Part shown: in pieces, positions 20,865 through 32,504 of the stretch
Layout of the letters: every line of letters begins with the position of its first letter
Numbering within the stretch: position 1 is the first letter of the stretch
From: Heterobilharzia americana
Lineage: Eukaryota; Platyhelminthes; Trematoda; Strigeidida; Schistosomatidae
Assembly: GCA_944470555.2 (NCBI GenBank)
Contig: OX104131.1
Location: 12,578,515 to 12,642,514 of the forward strand
DNA length: 64,000 bases
Direction of reading: 5' to 3'
Position numbers and translations under genes: made by a program
Notes under the pieces: generated by a model
Seen by the model: the letters and a program-made list of their open reading frames with translations, nothing else
Told to the model about the DNA's origin: nothing
Database searches by the model: none

Positions 20865-21730
20865 AGAACTAAAGCGAGGATACTTGAACATCACAATGAG
20901 TATACCATCCTGATAAGTATCCATGACGACAGTGAACATTTATATTTCCAAACGAGTGAAGCAGCGTCCAAACCTAGCATAGGCAACAAGAAACAGACTT
21001 CAGCTTTTGATAACATATTTAAGATTTTAATACCAACTAGGCATTATGAAACAGCGGTGATTCTTACTGAACCAACAGAAAGGTCACACCTCAACACGAC
21101 TTGGTCAGGTTAGAAATATCTGGCTGACAACCTTACCATTCAGCTTATGAACGACGTATGTGCAGATACAGTTGAGGAGTTTTATAAAGGGGTCAAAACA
21201 TACTAGTACTACTCTATGAATCTCAAAGATTTTGTTTAAAATTCACTATACTCCAACTGATTCATAAGAAAATTTTCTTTCAGAGCAATTCATAACGTGC
21301 TTAAAAAGGTTTTGCTTTTCTTTCTCTAGTCACAGACAGAAGTGAAAGTGGCATTCAGTTAGACTTGGAAACTAAAAGGCTAAGTTTGCAGTTAAAGTGG
21401 AGAATCCAATCAAGCGAAGTAACATCAGCCTCCCTCCCGCCTAAAACGAAATTCGGCTATGTAAAACATTTGCTGTATTCACAGTGGAATGCTTAGTTGG
21501 TGCATTAGTAGATAAATACAATTCAGTAAAATAATTTACCTTTATCAAAATAACCAGTGTAGGTTAGAGAAATGAAAACATACACTGTGTGCAGTAAACG
21601 TGTTCATTGTATGCAATAAAGATCAATTTTACAGTTAAGTAATGCAATTTTTATTGCTCTACAGTAGCTGTAGGATATAGTAATTATTAGTAAATTTACA
21701 AAAAGAATACCATATATGTATATACAAGGC
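20865..21730. other. Intron sequence, nothing recognised
   Basis: NPC1 intron between exons d and e. No supported feature. Confidence 0.45.
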
Positions 21731-21734
21731 CTAC

Positions 21735-21973
21735 CTTAGTAAGAATTCCATTGAAGTAGGCTGAAATACGCGCAAAAATACAAACTCTCCTCTCCTCATT
21801 ACTTTCTTTATCTAGAAGGGGATTTTGCTGTTGATGACGTCCAATTGTACAACAACTACCATTAGTCCATACAAACTCATGACCATAAACAAGTTTTATA
21901 ATTTCATATGTGGCAAAAGTAATTGTCAGTACTGAAAAGATTATGTAACCTCCAAACCACCAAATGTTAATAC
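21735..21973 (-). CDS. NPC1: NPC1 exon d: first transmembrane helix and cytosolic loop
   Basis: This exon encodes the first membrane helix after the N-terminal domain (INIWWFGGYIIFSVLTITF and onward) and a polar cytosolic loop with RHQQQNPLLDKESNEERR. It ends ISAYFNGILTK, matching human VSAAFEGCLRR. The acceptor is TATTTTCCAG|GT and the donor is AAG|GTAGGC. The length of 239 bases fits entry phase 1 and exit phase 0. Exon c ends with G and this exon supplies GT, giving the Gly seen in other NPC1 proteins (ILGL in human). Confidence 0.92.
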
Positions 21974-22656
21974 CTGGAAAATATAAATTTCAAACATATA
22001 AACAAACAGTATATGATGGAATTAAATATATGGATGGGGAAACAATAAGTTGTGTTTACACAACTTAATTCAACAGTAGTTGACAAAAGTTCAGAGACAG
22101 ATAGATAGAAAAATCCATGTAGAACCTTGTACAGAAGTGTATCAGTTCGATTTCCATCATTTAACAGTGGCATGCAAAGAAGTTGATAGAAAACGGATGA
22201 AACCAACGCTTAGATTAGCCTGTCACTCCCATCTGTAGAAAGATAGGTGCACTTGAAGTACAGTAGGAAGCAACAAACGCACATCATTGAAAGATATTTA
22301 AACAAGTTAGAGCAGAACCGTGTACAGGAGTACTTTGCTTCAGGATGAAATACTTCACAAGAGCATAGAAAGGGGAAGTGAAAACTATTGACATCTTTTA
22401 ATATAAATAACATAAAACAAGTTGGTAACAAAAAAATCCATATAACTGTGGAAATGAGTCATTGGATCCCCCAGAATGACTGACTTGAATAATAACAATA
22501 TCGATCATTAATGACTAGTCATCGGAACAAAAACTTTTCGAAGTCCTAAAAGAGATCCATCAGTTTCGCTACCGAAAAAGCATTTAGAATACTGAAGTTG
22601 AGTACCAGTGGAATACTGCTAAAAAAACCATTACAGCGCAGCACACAAAAATGGAT

Positions 22657-22659
22657 ATA

Positions 22660-22737
<78 letters not shown>
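22657..22737. repeat. AT dinucleotide array
   Basis: About 40 copies of AT, with one TATG interruption near the left end. Translations give meaningless Tyr-Ile repeats. Confidence 0.97.
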
Positions 22738-22740
<3 letters not shown>

Positions 22741-23036
22741 AACCAATCACGTAGACTTGTTGGTCAATGTGATGTTTTAAAATAACGATAGTGATAATAA
22801 TACAAATAAAAGTGATAACGTTGACTAAAGCACATGCAATACAGATGATAATGATGATGGGAACCAAGAAAGCAGCATGAAAATGTAGACAATTCGATAA
22901 TAAACGTGGGTCGAAAGCTTGAGAAAACAAAAGTTACGAAGGATGAGGCAAGTGGATAAACAAAATTTAAACAAATATAGTTATGAAAGGGGTGAAGAAT
23001 AAGAAAGGGGTAGGAAAAAACTCAATGATAAAGTTA

Positions 23037-23910
23037 TTAATTAGGTATTTCCTGGCAAGTGAGAGATAAGGGATGTACAAATTTTTTCTGGATACAAGGA
23101 CTGGGATTATGAACTCCAATTTCCATAGCCTTAGCTATGTGTAAAAGAGGAGTTAGAATACCTTTCGAAAGATGAGGTGGTATATGGTGAATAATCGTGA
23201 AAGCATTGTTCCTATCTACCAAGTGATCACTACCAGCGAGATGAGATAAAACTGGACTTCTGATGGATTTTACCTGTCCCTTTCCCATTCATTAAGGTAG
23301 ATGCTCAGTAACACGTCTGTTGTCTAGTAGTACGCCCTACATAGCTTTCTACACAGGAGCAGCTAAACTTGTAAATACACAGAAGAATAGCAAAACTAGA
23401 TAACTTATCTCTTGTCTGAGCAACAACAACTGGTCGACTAGAAAATGATAGACAGAGTTGTGTGGCGTAGAAAGTCGTCTTAGTGGCTTCAGAGAGTCTC
23501 TGATATAAAACTTCTCCGGCTACATCTCTATTAAATTGCAATTTCATGAACAACGGTTCCTTTTGTACGGCAATAATTCCAGGTTTGTTACCCCTCGCTT
23601 TATCCATTTGTCTTTTATGAAACTATTAAAGTAACCGATTCGACCAATGAATTATAAATATATTCTAACTCCTTGTGTATTAAATTATCCGAATATATTC
23701 TCGCTGTTAGTGAGGTATTTAACCAGGTTTGCTTTGTACCGAATGAGTACGTGACTAAGAAAATGTGTGTACGGACCTATAAATATAGTCTTCCTGTACA
23801 CAAATCTGCTGAGTGGACCATCTTCTCTTCTGTTTAGCAAGATATCCAAGAAGTGTAGTTTACTAGCAATTTCTTCCCCATAAGTGAAAGTGAGTGAAAT
23901 CCCGAAGAGG
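23037..23910 (-). mobile_element. Penelope-like element with GIY-YIG endonuclease remnant
   Basis: The minus strand has KLHFLDILLNRREDG and FVYRKTIFIGPYTHF (23880-23760). After a stop comes FYATQLCLSFSSRPV, then IYKFSCSCVESYVGRTTR (GIY-YIG core: tyrosine strand, YVG, catalytic Arg) at 23370-23320. Next are SHLAGSDHLVDRNNAFTIIH and PCIQKKFVHPLSL towards the end. Order RT then endonuclease fits Penelope elements (Cercyon/Perere-10 type in schistosomes). It is broken by at least one stop and one frame change. It is a different lineage from 16930-17790, judging by motif sequences. Confidence 0.85.
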
Positions 23911-24630
23911 ATCTAATTGAAAAAAATATTGTTAGCTTATATGTCTTGTTCTAATTTCACAAGTATATAAGTATACACAAGTAGAACCCTCAAAAAAATA
24001 TCACTTGATAATAAAAACTGTTTCCTCCAGTCACCAATAAATCACAAAACTTCACGGAAGAATCACATACTAACAAACTTTATTGACCTATCAGCTGGCG
24101 ATGAAAATATGAGAACTCGGCATGATCTCTGAAGCCAGTGACCACAAATACAAGCCTCATAAAACCGCATTCGAAAGTCTGTGCCTAGTTTGAAAACCCT
24201 GATATGTAGGAAGTTGAACAGTCCGAATTTCGGTAGACTTAGGCTGGGAAAAGAGTATTTATGAGCTTTTCATCTTTTGGAATCAATTCGGCCTTCACAA
24301 ACTATGATTTGGCTGAGACACCTGGGATTTTTCGAACTTTCTTGATCCACCTTCAAAAATGTAGAATTCTGAGCTTCCAGAGGATATTGTGGCTCAATAA
24401 TATCAATGTTAAAACATTTTATTCTGAAGTCACAGTAGTATTCCTCAATGCAAACTCAAAGATGGGGAAATGCAAACATTCGGTTTCTGATGTGACTGTG
24501 TCGGAGTAGGACGTGGGTTCTAATAATAAGCAGAACGAGTAATAACGCAATGAGATACTTGGACTGGATATGAGTAATGAGACTGTTCTCCCCTACATCT
24601 GATATTTCACTTAGCCGCAAAAATCAGAAA
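23911..24630. other. Intron sequence, nothing recognised
   Basis: It may include the upstream part of the Penelope relic. No clear motif is seen. Confidence 0.4.
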
Positions 24631-24639
24631 ACAAAAAGA

Positions 24640-24770
24640 CGGGCATGTGAGTGACTTAAGGAAGACGATTTTATCTGACAAAAAACATAGTGATCGCTGG
24701 TTCGAATCCGGCCGCGATTCAGATTTTCACCTCACCTTCAATTACCACCCAGTATAAAAAACAGTATTTA
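24640..24770 (+). repeat. tRNA-headed SINE, family E
   Basis: The B box GCTGGTTCGAATCCGG is followed by CGATTCAGATTTTCACCTCA and TTCAATTACCACCCAG. The same tail occurs in the other family E copies. Confidence 0.6.
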
Positions 24771-25049
24771 TATACAGCTTCTACTCGAAAAATGAAGCCA
24801 CTAGATCACCAATCAGCTGAAGGACAAAAGTGTTCGGTAAAATTAATTTGACCATACATGGACATAAATCAAGATCTCAAACGAAAATATTTCTACTCCA
24901 ACGGTGAATGACCCTGAATGGTGATTTTCATTTTTGGCTACTTCCTATCACATCCCCCCCCCCCCAGTAAAGAGTGTATGACTTCTTTTTAGGGTCCACT
25001 TGAAAGAGTCTTGGTTTTCTTTTTTGTCAAAGCGATTTTCGAGCTGAAA

Positions 25050-27070
25050 GTGGTCGAGTCTGGTTCGCTTCTTGTGTTTCGAGCGGCGACATATCGAAGG
25101 TATCCAGTAAAACTTCAAGCAGGGAATCCTGAAGAACGCTGAAGATGCTGATATCCAAACCAGACTTTTGTCAAATGTCGAACAAGATCCAAAAATGACA
25201 CAGCAGATGATGACAGCAGAATGCCAACGCTTAATAAGTTTGAAGTATGATGCAGCTATGATACAGTAAAAGTCCTAGGCGTCTGATTTGGATTCAGTCA
25301 ACGCAGTGAAAACCTCTCATTCTACAACCAAGCACAGGCAACTTCATTCACAGCTCTCAGGTAAACCTCCTTCAGTTTGCTGGCATTGTGGTTTGTGGCA
25401 TTTTGTCCATTCAAAAAGCATAAATGACCCCAGTGTCATCAATTTGGTCATAAAGAGGGTTATTGTTCTCCTACAAAGAAGAACTCCATGAGAATTAAAA
25501 ACAACCGTTTGAAACTCAGTTCATCTCCTCAAGCCAAAAGCATTTTCGTAACGTTTAAAGTCGATTTTGAGAGCAAGAGGAAGTATGCTCATCTATTTAT
25601 CAATGGCAAACCTATTCGTTTGCAGATGGATACAGCATCCGATATCACTTCAATTCCTCAGAACACATGGCACACACTTGGGTGCCCACAGATCCAGCCA
25701 ACTGGACATATCGCTAGAAATGCTTCTGGAGATGTTTTAAAACTTATTGGTAAGATTAGTTGTCATGTTCAGTTTGGTGATCGTAAATTCAATGATGTCT
25801 GTTACCTAACAAATCGTCATGATTTAGACCTACTTGGTGTGGAGTGGATAGATATGCTAGATATCCTAAATGTACCATTGAATTCAGTTTGCTCTCTTGC
25901 ATTGTCATCATCGCATAACACTCATTCATCAAAGATGCCTGGTAAATCTCTGCTAGAATGTTTACGTCAGAAGCATGCTTCCGTTTTTCAGGACAAACTC
26001 GGTAGCTGTAAGTTCACCTGAGTGTCTCTGTCTCTGAAACCAGATCTCAAGCCAGTATTTCGTCCAAAACCCCCAGTCCCTTATGCTGCAGTGACTCTGG
26101 TCGACAATGAGCTTAACAGATTGGAGGCATTGGGTGTCCTCCAACCCGTTACATATTCTCAATGGGCTGCTCCAATAGTAGTTGTTCGCATGACAAATGG
26201 TTTTGTTAGCTTGTGCGCAGATTTTTCAACTGGTTTGAATAATGACCTAGAAGATTATACTTATCCACTATCAGTTCAAGAAGATCTGTTCGTTAAGCTA
26301 AACGGGAGAAAATGTTTTGCTAAACTCGATCTCGCAGATGCGTATATTCAAGCAGAGATAGAACCAAATTCGTGAGAGCTATTGACAATCAACACTCATC
26401 GAGATCTTTACCAATATACACGCCTACCGTCAAGCTAGCACCTGCCATCTAACAAATCATCGATACGATGCTTGCCAACCAACCTGGGGTTGCAGTCTAT
26501 TTAGATGGTGTGATTGTCACAGGCAGCAGTAAGTCTGAATTGTTTGATCGACTGGATGCTATCCCCTTCTAAAATGTCTGAATTTAGTTTTTATCTTAAA
26601 AAAGACAAGTATACATTTTTCATGGATTCAGTGAAATATCTTGGTTTTATCTTCGATAAACAGAGACGTCGACCAAATCCAGAGAATGTACGTGCTATCC
26701 AAAATATGCTTCCATCAAATGCTTCGACACTACGATCTTCTTGCTCTCAACAGTTATTATAGTTTCCAGGTTAATGTTACTCTTTCCAATTATCGGAGCA
26801 CGCTTTCATAAACTTATAGATGAAAATTTCTTCAGAGAAAAAGTCAGAAAAGGTGACCATTCTGACGTGGTAATTGCTGTGAACATTGAGGCCACCCTCT
26901 CACTCAAGAAACATTTTGCTGGAGATACTACTTCGGGTTAAACTGGATTTTACACTGTTATGGAAAGAGAAATGGAGCTCTTGACTAATGTAAGAGTAAA
27001 ACTTGGGTACTGCGGTAGAGCATAATTTCACAGTGATACAGTATCAAATAAACCGTCTAATATGGAACCT
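25050..27070 (+). mobile_element. Gypsy-type LTR retrotransposon relic
   Basis: A gag-like end (VEQDPKMTQQMMTAECQRLI, 25180-25245) is followed by a zinc-knuckle region (25375-25485) split by a frame change, with a stop at the first Cys position. A retropepsin follows (25488-26020), with active-site MDTASDI instead of the usual DTG and LLGVEWID. The RT begins FRPKPPVPYAAV and continues with WAAPIVVV and FAKLDLADAYIQAEI (motif A, 26314-26358). Further on, VYLDGVIVTGS (motif C with DG for DD) lies at about 26495-26530, and VKYLGFIF at 26630. RNase H and integrase are not recognisable. A poly-C run (24955-24965) precedes the leader. Stops and frameshifts throughout show a dead copy inside the NPC1 intron. 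Confidence 0.85.
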
Positions 27071-27074
27071 CTTG

Positions 27075-27980
27075 ACTAAGTTTACAGATTCTCTCACGGT
27101 AATTGTTCATAAACATCTGTCTGATCTTTGATCTCCAGTGATGAGGTTTAGGATGGATTTGTTTCACCCTCATCTTGCTGGAGAGGTTTTTGAAGAAGCA
27201 TGACGAAATCTCCTTAATGACAAAAGATTTCTGCGAAATTAAAAGTCGTCAGAATTAAACTGTCAAAGAACAACTGATCAACGATCACTGGTGTTAATGT
27301 GCTCATTTCACCATACTTTTCTCCATGTTAGTAGGCATGGATTGATAATACCAATCAGATAACTATGAACGGAGTGGTTGCGGCGATAGTAAGCTGCTTT
27401 TTGACCACCGATCCTTGAGTGAACACGATAACACATTCACATGGCTAAGACTTTGTCCTCGAGATCTAGATTCCCGAAACGCAGTGGGATCGTTACTCTA
27501 GAACCAAAACTTGATATTAGTGGGATATGTTTTGTGAGTAAGCAGGAATAATGACCAAAAAATATCTGATAGAATATTAATCTGCCGAAATCTTTTCATG
27601 TGGAAGGGTTTTTATCCTTCCACATCCATCATGGAAACGTATTGGACATCATAGTATCCAGATGATAGTATGAAGCATCAAGCGTTTCAAGAAAACATCA
27701 GTATTGTTATAAGTTTGCCAAATAAAGGGATAGCATTCCAAGAATTACTTGGTCACATCACAATGCTCATGAATACTATGCTTTTACCTCCGACAGTGGT
27801 TAACGGTGAGTTTAAAATCAAATCAAAACAATTTTTCAGCTCTTCAAGTTTTTAACTCACATCAGAAACAATTTTAAGATTATTCAAGAGACGAAAACTA
27901 CTAACAGTAGGCTGACAAAAATCTGCTTACAAAGCATGAGTATATTCAAACGGTTTACTTTTACTGTAAATATAAGAAAT
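27075..27980. other. Intron sequence, nothing recognised
   Basis: It lies between the Gypsy relic and NPC1 exon c. No motif is recognised. Confidence 0.45.
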
Positions 27981-27988
27981 AAACTCAC

Positions 27989-28331
27989 CAAAAATTTCTA
28001 TTGGTCTACTAGGCTGTGGAGGTAAATCCGGTGGCTCTGATGAACAAGAACTTGAACAATCCACGCATGAACAAGCTGGACCACCAGGATCATTTGCACG
28101 CCTTGGAACAGATTGATTACATTGATAAGATAGTGAATCGAATGGATAAATATTTGAATTACGATTGATATTATCATAATAGGCTGTTGCATTGACAACA
28201 TTAAATCGAATATCGAATGGACTACGACCACTACCAGTTGATTTACCAAGATTTTCTAGTAACAATTGACGAGTACACTCACTAGTCCCACACATTAGAC
28301 TTAATGCATGCATACTGCCAAAGGTTACATC
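27989..28331 (-). CDS. NPC1: NPC1 exon c: end of sterol-binding domain and proline linker
   Basis: This exon encodes the last part of the N-terminal domain and the linker to the first membrane helix. It starts DVTFGSMHALSLMCGTSEC, matching human [23 protein letters not shown]. The middle segment SPFDIRFN matches human APFTITPV. The Cys cluster PACSCVDCSSSC aligns with human APCSCQDCSIVC. The proline-rich EPPDLPPQPSRPIEIFG matches the human polyproline linker before helix 1. The acceptor is TTGAATAG|GAT (phase 0) and the donor is TTTTG|GTGAGT (phase 1). The 343 bases are fully open. Confidence 0.95.
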
Positions 28332-28394
28332 CTATTCAAAAATAATACAAAATGAAAAATTATTAACCCTGTCAGTATAAAATAGTTTACTTAT

Positions 28395-28645
28395 TTACAA
28401 GGTTGCATTCATCACGAACTGATATCAATTGGAGAACAGTTGAAAGCCTGAGAGCATTGAACAGCTGTTTCATCCTAGTATGGGACTCCTCAGCAGTATA
28501 CACCGATGAAACAGCCAGGGGCTGAACTCAAGACCTTCGGATTCCACGGTGAACGTGTTAGCCATTCAACCCGCGGGTTGGAGTTCAACGGTCGAAAATA
28601 CCTTAAAAAATAAAATTCCCAACAACCTCAAAATACATAGAATAC
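28395..28645 (-). repeat. SINE family A copy
   Basis: The minus strand has a tRNA-like head (28575-28510: AATGGCTAACACG; GAGTTCAGCCCCTGG), a hammerhead at 28451-28505 and the TGATATCAGTTCGTGATGAA tail. It sits just 5' of NPC1 exon c in the gene's own sense, so it is transcribed with the pre-mRNA. Confidence 0.7.
28451..28505 (-). ncRNA. Hammerhead ribozyme-like motif, core intact (family A)
   Basis: The minus strand has TATACTG, CTGAGGA, stem II GTCC-CATACTA-GGAT (closing pair G-T), GAAA, CAGCTGTT (site GUU) and CAATGC. Invariant positions are present but stem I has a mismatch and the stem II closing pair is weak. Confidence 0.65.
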
Positions 28646-28679
28646 TTATATTATTTCCTTTTAACTAAACCAATAAGTC

Positions 28680-28805
28680 AAAGGCACACATACGCAGAAG
28701 TTGTTCAATGGCTTGATTGCACCCAGCTACTTAGTAGGATGGGGTTCGGAACTGCAGACCCATTGGTGAATAAGTCAACTGTAATTGAGTAGTGGAAATG
28801 AGGTG
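28680..28805 (-). repeat. tRNA-headed SINE, family D fragment
   Basis: The minus strand has TTCACCAATGGGTCTGCAG and TTCCGAACCCC, resembling the D head at 8180. It is decayed. Confidence 0.35.
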
Positions 28806-28809
28806 ACCG

Positions 28810-29680
28810 ATAAAAAGTTTTTCTTAACTTAAATTCTATCTAGTTATGCTGTAAATTATGGTAAATTTATGCTCCAGTTGATATTAAAGGAAATATAACA
28901 ACTGAACACCTGATACTACTGAAGTTTTTCAGTAGTATGTTTCACCAGTTCATGATATTTTGCTGTCAGAGGTCAGATTCACCTTGTGAACTCGGCTGGA
29001 TGATTTCTAAAGGAAACTCTGTTGACTGACACCACAGTTGGGTAGTTGTATAGGATTTTTACTTGCTTCTTATAATTTTCTAACTTTCGAAAAGTTACAA
29101 CACTTCATAAGCTATGTTCTAAACCAGTTGTTATTTTATGGGAATTTCGACCATAGACCTAATTGTTTCGACAAGCCAAAAGTCGATAATAAGTTGTAGA
29201 TCACCAGAATAAACGAGTTATTGGCGTTAATATTAAGTAATGAAACTTGGAGTAAGCGTTTTTGGACCCGATTGATATTCACCAGCTAGATGTTCAAACA
29301 ACACGAAGCAAAGTTTTATTTTCTATTCACATTTCAATTGAGTAAGCATCATCTTAGACATTGAAGATCTACCTACTAAGTTGATGAGATAAGATAACCG
29401 CCAGTCTTGTTCAACGGGCAAATACAGCCTACAACTCTACATTGTGTTAGGTTTAAACGATCTAAATAGTGGCTTGTAATTAGTGCATATCATATTCATG
29501 TGCTAATGTTTTCACATGTTATCCTCAACTAAACTTTGATGTAATCAAGGCATCCATACAAAGAATTAAACAGGTTAATTCTATTTCTTAACTGAGCGCT
29601 TTAATAATGCCATTATTTATTGTCGTTCTAGGATAACAATAGATACACATACACCTATAGGAACATTGAAACAATTTATC
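28810..29680. other. Intron sequence, nothing recognised
   Basis: NPC1 intron between exons b and c. No feature is supported. Confidence 0.45.
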
Positions 29681-29687
29681 AACATAC

Positions 29688-29850
29688 CTTGCAACTGTTG
29701 AAGAATGTATCAGCTACACGATCTGTTAAGGTGTATGTGATAGATTCAACTAGTTTCCCATGGACTGTTGGCGTGATAAACCTCGCTTGATTTGGATCGC
29801 ATGTCATAGCACAGAAAAGTAACCGGAAATTTGCATAGCACGCTGGACAT
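29688..29850 (-). CDS. NPC1: NPC1 exon b: N-terminal domain
   Basis: This exon continues the cysteine-rich sterol-binding domain. It begins by completing Arg, then CPACYANFRLLFCAMTCDPN, which aligns with human [20 protein letters not shown]. It ends TFFNSCK (human NAMYNACR). The acceptor is TTATTTCTAG|A and the donor is AAG|GTATGT. The exon is 163 bases: one base plus 54 codons, ending in phase 0. It has no internal stop and fits exactly between exons a and c. Confidence 0.93.
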
Positions 29851-30134
29851 CTAGAAATAAAAGGAAAGAGATATTCAGAAAATAACAAAACTACTTACTA
29901 ATAATTTGTTTAAGTGAACAAAAACGCAAGTATGTTGATAGAAGAAGAAGAAGCGCCAATAGTCACAACCATATCATCCCGATTCGATGATGTTAACTAG
30001 AAGAATAATCACCGTAAAAATGTAAGGTCTTCTGCTGCATTCAATGCTAAAAGTCTGAGTTGTACATTACACTAACTAAGATATGAAGCTTTAGGATATC
30101 ATCCCATCTAAAGTAGACCGAGAACATTGACTAA

Positions 30135-30265
30135 GCCTCTTTAACCAGAATAAGTTGGTTGGTAGAGAATCGGGCTGAAAACTCAGTGGTCGCTGGTTCG
30201 AACCTTACCATGGCCTAGATTTTCATTCCATCTTCAATCACCAACCAGTTACCAATTATCTTTCA
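30135..30265 (+). repeat. tRNA-headed SINE, family E
   Basis: The sequence has TTGGTTGGTAGAGAATCGGG (A box), GCTGGTTCGAACC (B box), and a GATTTTCATTCCATCTTCAA tail. Confidence 0.65.
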
Positions 30266-30624
30266 AACATTTCGATCTAATGATAATTTTGAACAATGAA
30301 AAAGACGAAACGAGACTAAAGAGCAAAGTGGTATCATTTTCTCTCATCAATATTCATATCAGCTGCATGAATAGAAAATTCCAACAAAATTAATTGAACG
30401 TACAAATGCACAAAATGCTGTGTGTTGAATGAGAAACTTGGGCGACAATAAAAATCAGAAATAATCAGAACGATATGGAAACGAAACAAAAAAACTAGGA
30501 ATACAAATACTAGTCAGAACAAAAGATAATTTACATTTGATCACATAGAGAGTTCTAGAGTTGTAAAGAAAAAACGCTGAAGAAATATAGTTGATTGATA
30601 AGACTATGTCTAACATGAGTTTCT

Positions 30625-30830
30625 TCAGACTATAGACAAGCTAAGTAAGGTATGGTTTAACTTTTGTATGTAGTAATGCCTGTATGGCATGGCACGTTGA
30701 GGTAGGCGGAGGCTCAGCATGCGCAGCATATGTCCAAGCCATGTCAGCCGAAGAAGGTTCACAAGCTCATCAATCGACTTGCCTGTCTTGTTTAGTACCC
30801 TTGCCCTGATCTCAACACTACTCATATGGT
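30625..30830 (-). mobile_element. LINE 3' fragment
   Basis: The minus strand reads ARVLNKTGKSIDELVNLLRL, then TWLGHMLRMLSLRLPQRAMP. This is the C-terminal motif of the LINE family at 19130-20860 and 3130-3770. It is open for 66 codons but isolated. Confidence 0.7.
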
Positions 30831-31925
30831 GATTTCACCTAATAGGTATGAAAACTGAGTTCAAATAAATACTGTTATTCACTCTGTGTATATGATTCAT
30901 TTCATCTGACTAACTTATAATTCATGAACTTTGCTATATTTGTTTTCCAGCCGGTCACTGAATAAATAAAAAGACAAAACTAGGATATTAATATCAAATG
31001 ATTATCCTTATTGAAATACAAAACGAATTATTGTGAATGTTGCAACCGCTAGCTCCAAACAACGATCCCTATGAAGCGATTAGCTTCAAGTTATGCTCAT
31101 GTATTTCAAAAATGTGCTAAAATGACATAAATGGAATGTCTAGACATCAATCCATACAACTTCAGTCATATCTACCACTATAGAAAGCAAAGTGAGGAAA
31201 GTCAACATCTGAAAATGTGGTGAATCAATAGCTAACAGATTTTTAAATAAAGATCTCTCTTTCCTGTTCTGGTCAATCTTCACCTAAACTGCATATCATC
31301 GCAATATCTTCGTACACAAGGTCGTATACAGTAGTAATACTGATGTTAGAGATGCTTGGTGGCAAGCCTCAAAATCAGTTAATATGGTGTAGATACATCT
31401 ACAAGTTACTATGCATTTGTTTGTTCGCTATCCGATCGAGATCCTCTCCCCTATTTTAACCTTTCCCATGCTTCTGTGACGACTAAAAATTTTCATTCTG
31501 TCAAGTTTTACATGTAATTCAACAAGCAAATCAGATACGTACACTGTTTTTAATCATGTGAGTATTGGTATTGGTATTCGTATTACGTGGCTGTCTAAAT
31601 CTTGATATTTGCAGTAGGTTTGAAAACGGTAATACACCACTTGAGAGTTAAATCCCTAAAGAGTTCAACCGGAGTCTCAGTTTTTGTCATTTCAGCAAGT
31701 CAGATAGTTGACATTACTACTATTATTGTTATTATTACTAGTTATTGTTATTACTATTAGTGTTATGATCATTCTTATTCCTAGATTTTTAGAACAGCAT
31801 GGCCTTTGACAAAATTTTCACCATGTTAACAGCTATATGGCGTGTATTCTTATTTATTTGGTTCTTAAGGAAAAAGCTTATATCATAAGGCATCACTATA
31901 AGTATCAAACTCGGCAAAAAGCTCA
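30831..31925. other. Intron sequence with short ATT-rich tract
   Basis: An ATT/TTG-rich simple tract lies at about 31718-31765. Otherwise nothing is recognised between NPC1 exons a and b. Confidence 0.45.
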
Positions 31926-31926
31926 C

Positions 31927-32180
31927 CTTTTCAACAACATAGCAGCTAGAGAAGCAGATTTCGAGAAGAAGTCCAACTGTTTCTCATCACAACATACTTT
32001 TGAATCACCTACTGCATAATTTGGACAAAGAGTGGAAAGTGTTTTTAAGGCATCTTTCCCCAACGCCCTTGCCGACCCGTTGTAGGAACAATATCTTGGG
32101 TGTCCAGCCACATGGTCATCACAAATTCCATACCAAATACAATCACCAGATACAAAATATATCCGTAGGGTAAGACAGAT
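31927..32180 (-). CDS. NPC1: NPC1 exon a: start of N-terminal sterol-binding domain
   Basis: The exon encodes the start of the NPC1 luminal N-terminal domain, which binds cholesterol. The reading ..SGDCIWYGICDD.. aligns with human SCVWYGEC. Next come a YCSYNGSARALGKDA stretch (human NCEYSGPPKPLPKDG), LCPNYAVGDSKVCCDEKQL (human LCPGFFFGNVSLCCDVRQL) and a final LLK. Cysteine spacing is conserved. The acceptor is a pyrimidine-rich run ending GAAG and the phase is 0. The donor is AAAAG|GTGAGC, leaving two bases of an Arg codon that exon b completes. An in-frame stop lies upstream with no ATG between, so the start codon must be in an earlier exon. The short hydrophobic ICLTLRIYFVSG before the domain may be the end of the signal peptide. 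The acceptor position is the least certain part. Confidence 0.9.
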
Positions 32181-32284
32181 CTTCAAAAAATGCAAACATA
32201 TTATACAACTTTATTGTGAGAAATACGAAATTAACTCTCATCTGAACCAACCATAAGTCAATAAAATATAAAAATATCCAACGG

Positions 32285-32500
32285 TAGGGTTTATTTAGTT
32301 ATATTGATCTTGATGACTAGCAGAGGAATCCAGGACGTGGGTTTTATCCTACCTAGGACTCGTCAGCTGGATGTACCTCCATCTCAGTGAGTGATGTTCC
32401 CACTGGGGCTCGGACCCAGTAGCCTTAGCTTCAAACGCCAGAGCGTTATCCATTACGCTACTGGGGTCCGATAGCCACCTCTTGTGCAAGAGGTTTATTT
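32285..32500 (-). repeat. SINE family B copy
   Basis: The minus strand has a tRNA-like head (32480-32400: AGTAGCGTAATGGATAACGC; GGGTCCGAGCCCCAGT) followed by a hammerhead at 32325-32378. It lies about 100 bases upstream of NPC1 exon a. Confidence 0.7.
32325..32378 (-). ncRNA. Hammerhead motif (Sm-alpha-type, CpG-decayed)
   Basis: The minus strand has ATCCAG, CTGACGA, GTCC-TAGGTA-GGAT, AAAA, CCCACGTC and CTGGAT. Stem I pairs perfectly. The consensus GGACGAAA reads GGATAAAA, a CpG-to-TA change that removes the essential G12. Confidence 0.65.
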
Positions 32501-32504
32501 AGGT

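Larger units (their letters stand above)
1..32180 (-). other. NPC1: NPC1 gene span (partial, 8 exons seen)
   Basis: This is the extent of a Niemann-Pick C1-type gene on the minus strand. NPC1 is a multi-pass lysosomal or late-endosomal membrane protein that takes cholesterol from NPC2 and exports it. The exons in coding order are 32180-31927, 29850-29688, 28331-27989, 21973-21735, 18450-18264, 14169-14040, 11712-11539 and 1152-987. Joined, they follow human NPC1 without gaps from just after the signal peptide into the middle luminal domain, and all seven junctions keep phase. Introns range from about 1.4 to 10.4 kb and are full of repeats. The first exon (signal peptide) is not identified. 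The 3' half, including the sterol-sensing domain, lies left of the window. A frameshift in exon 5 means this copy as read would not give a full protein. Assignment to NPC1 rather than a paralogue rests on the N-terminal cysteine pattern and VTTNPVELW. Confidence 0.9.

Noticed and set aside
22546..22930. Tyr-Ile repeat open frames
   Set aside because: Translations of the AT array.
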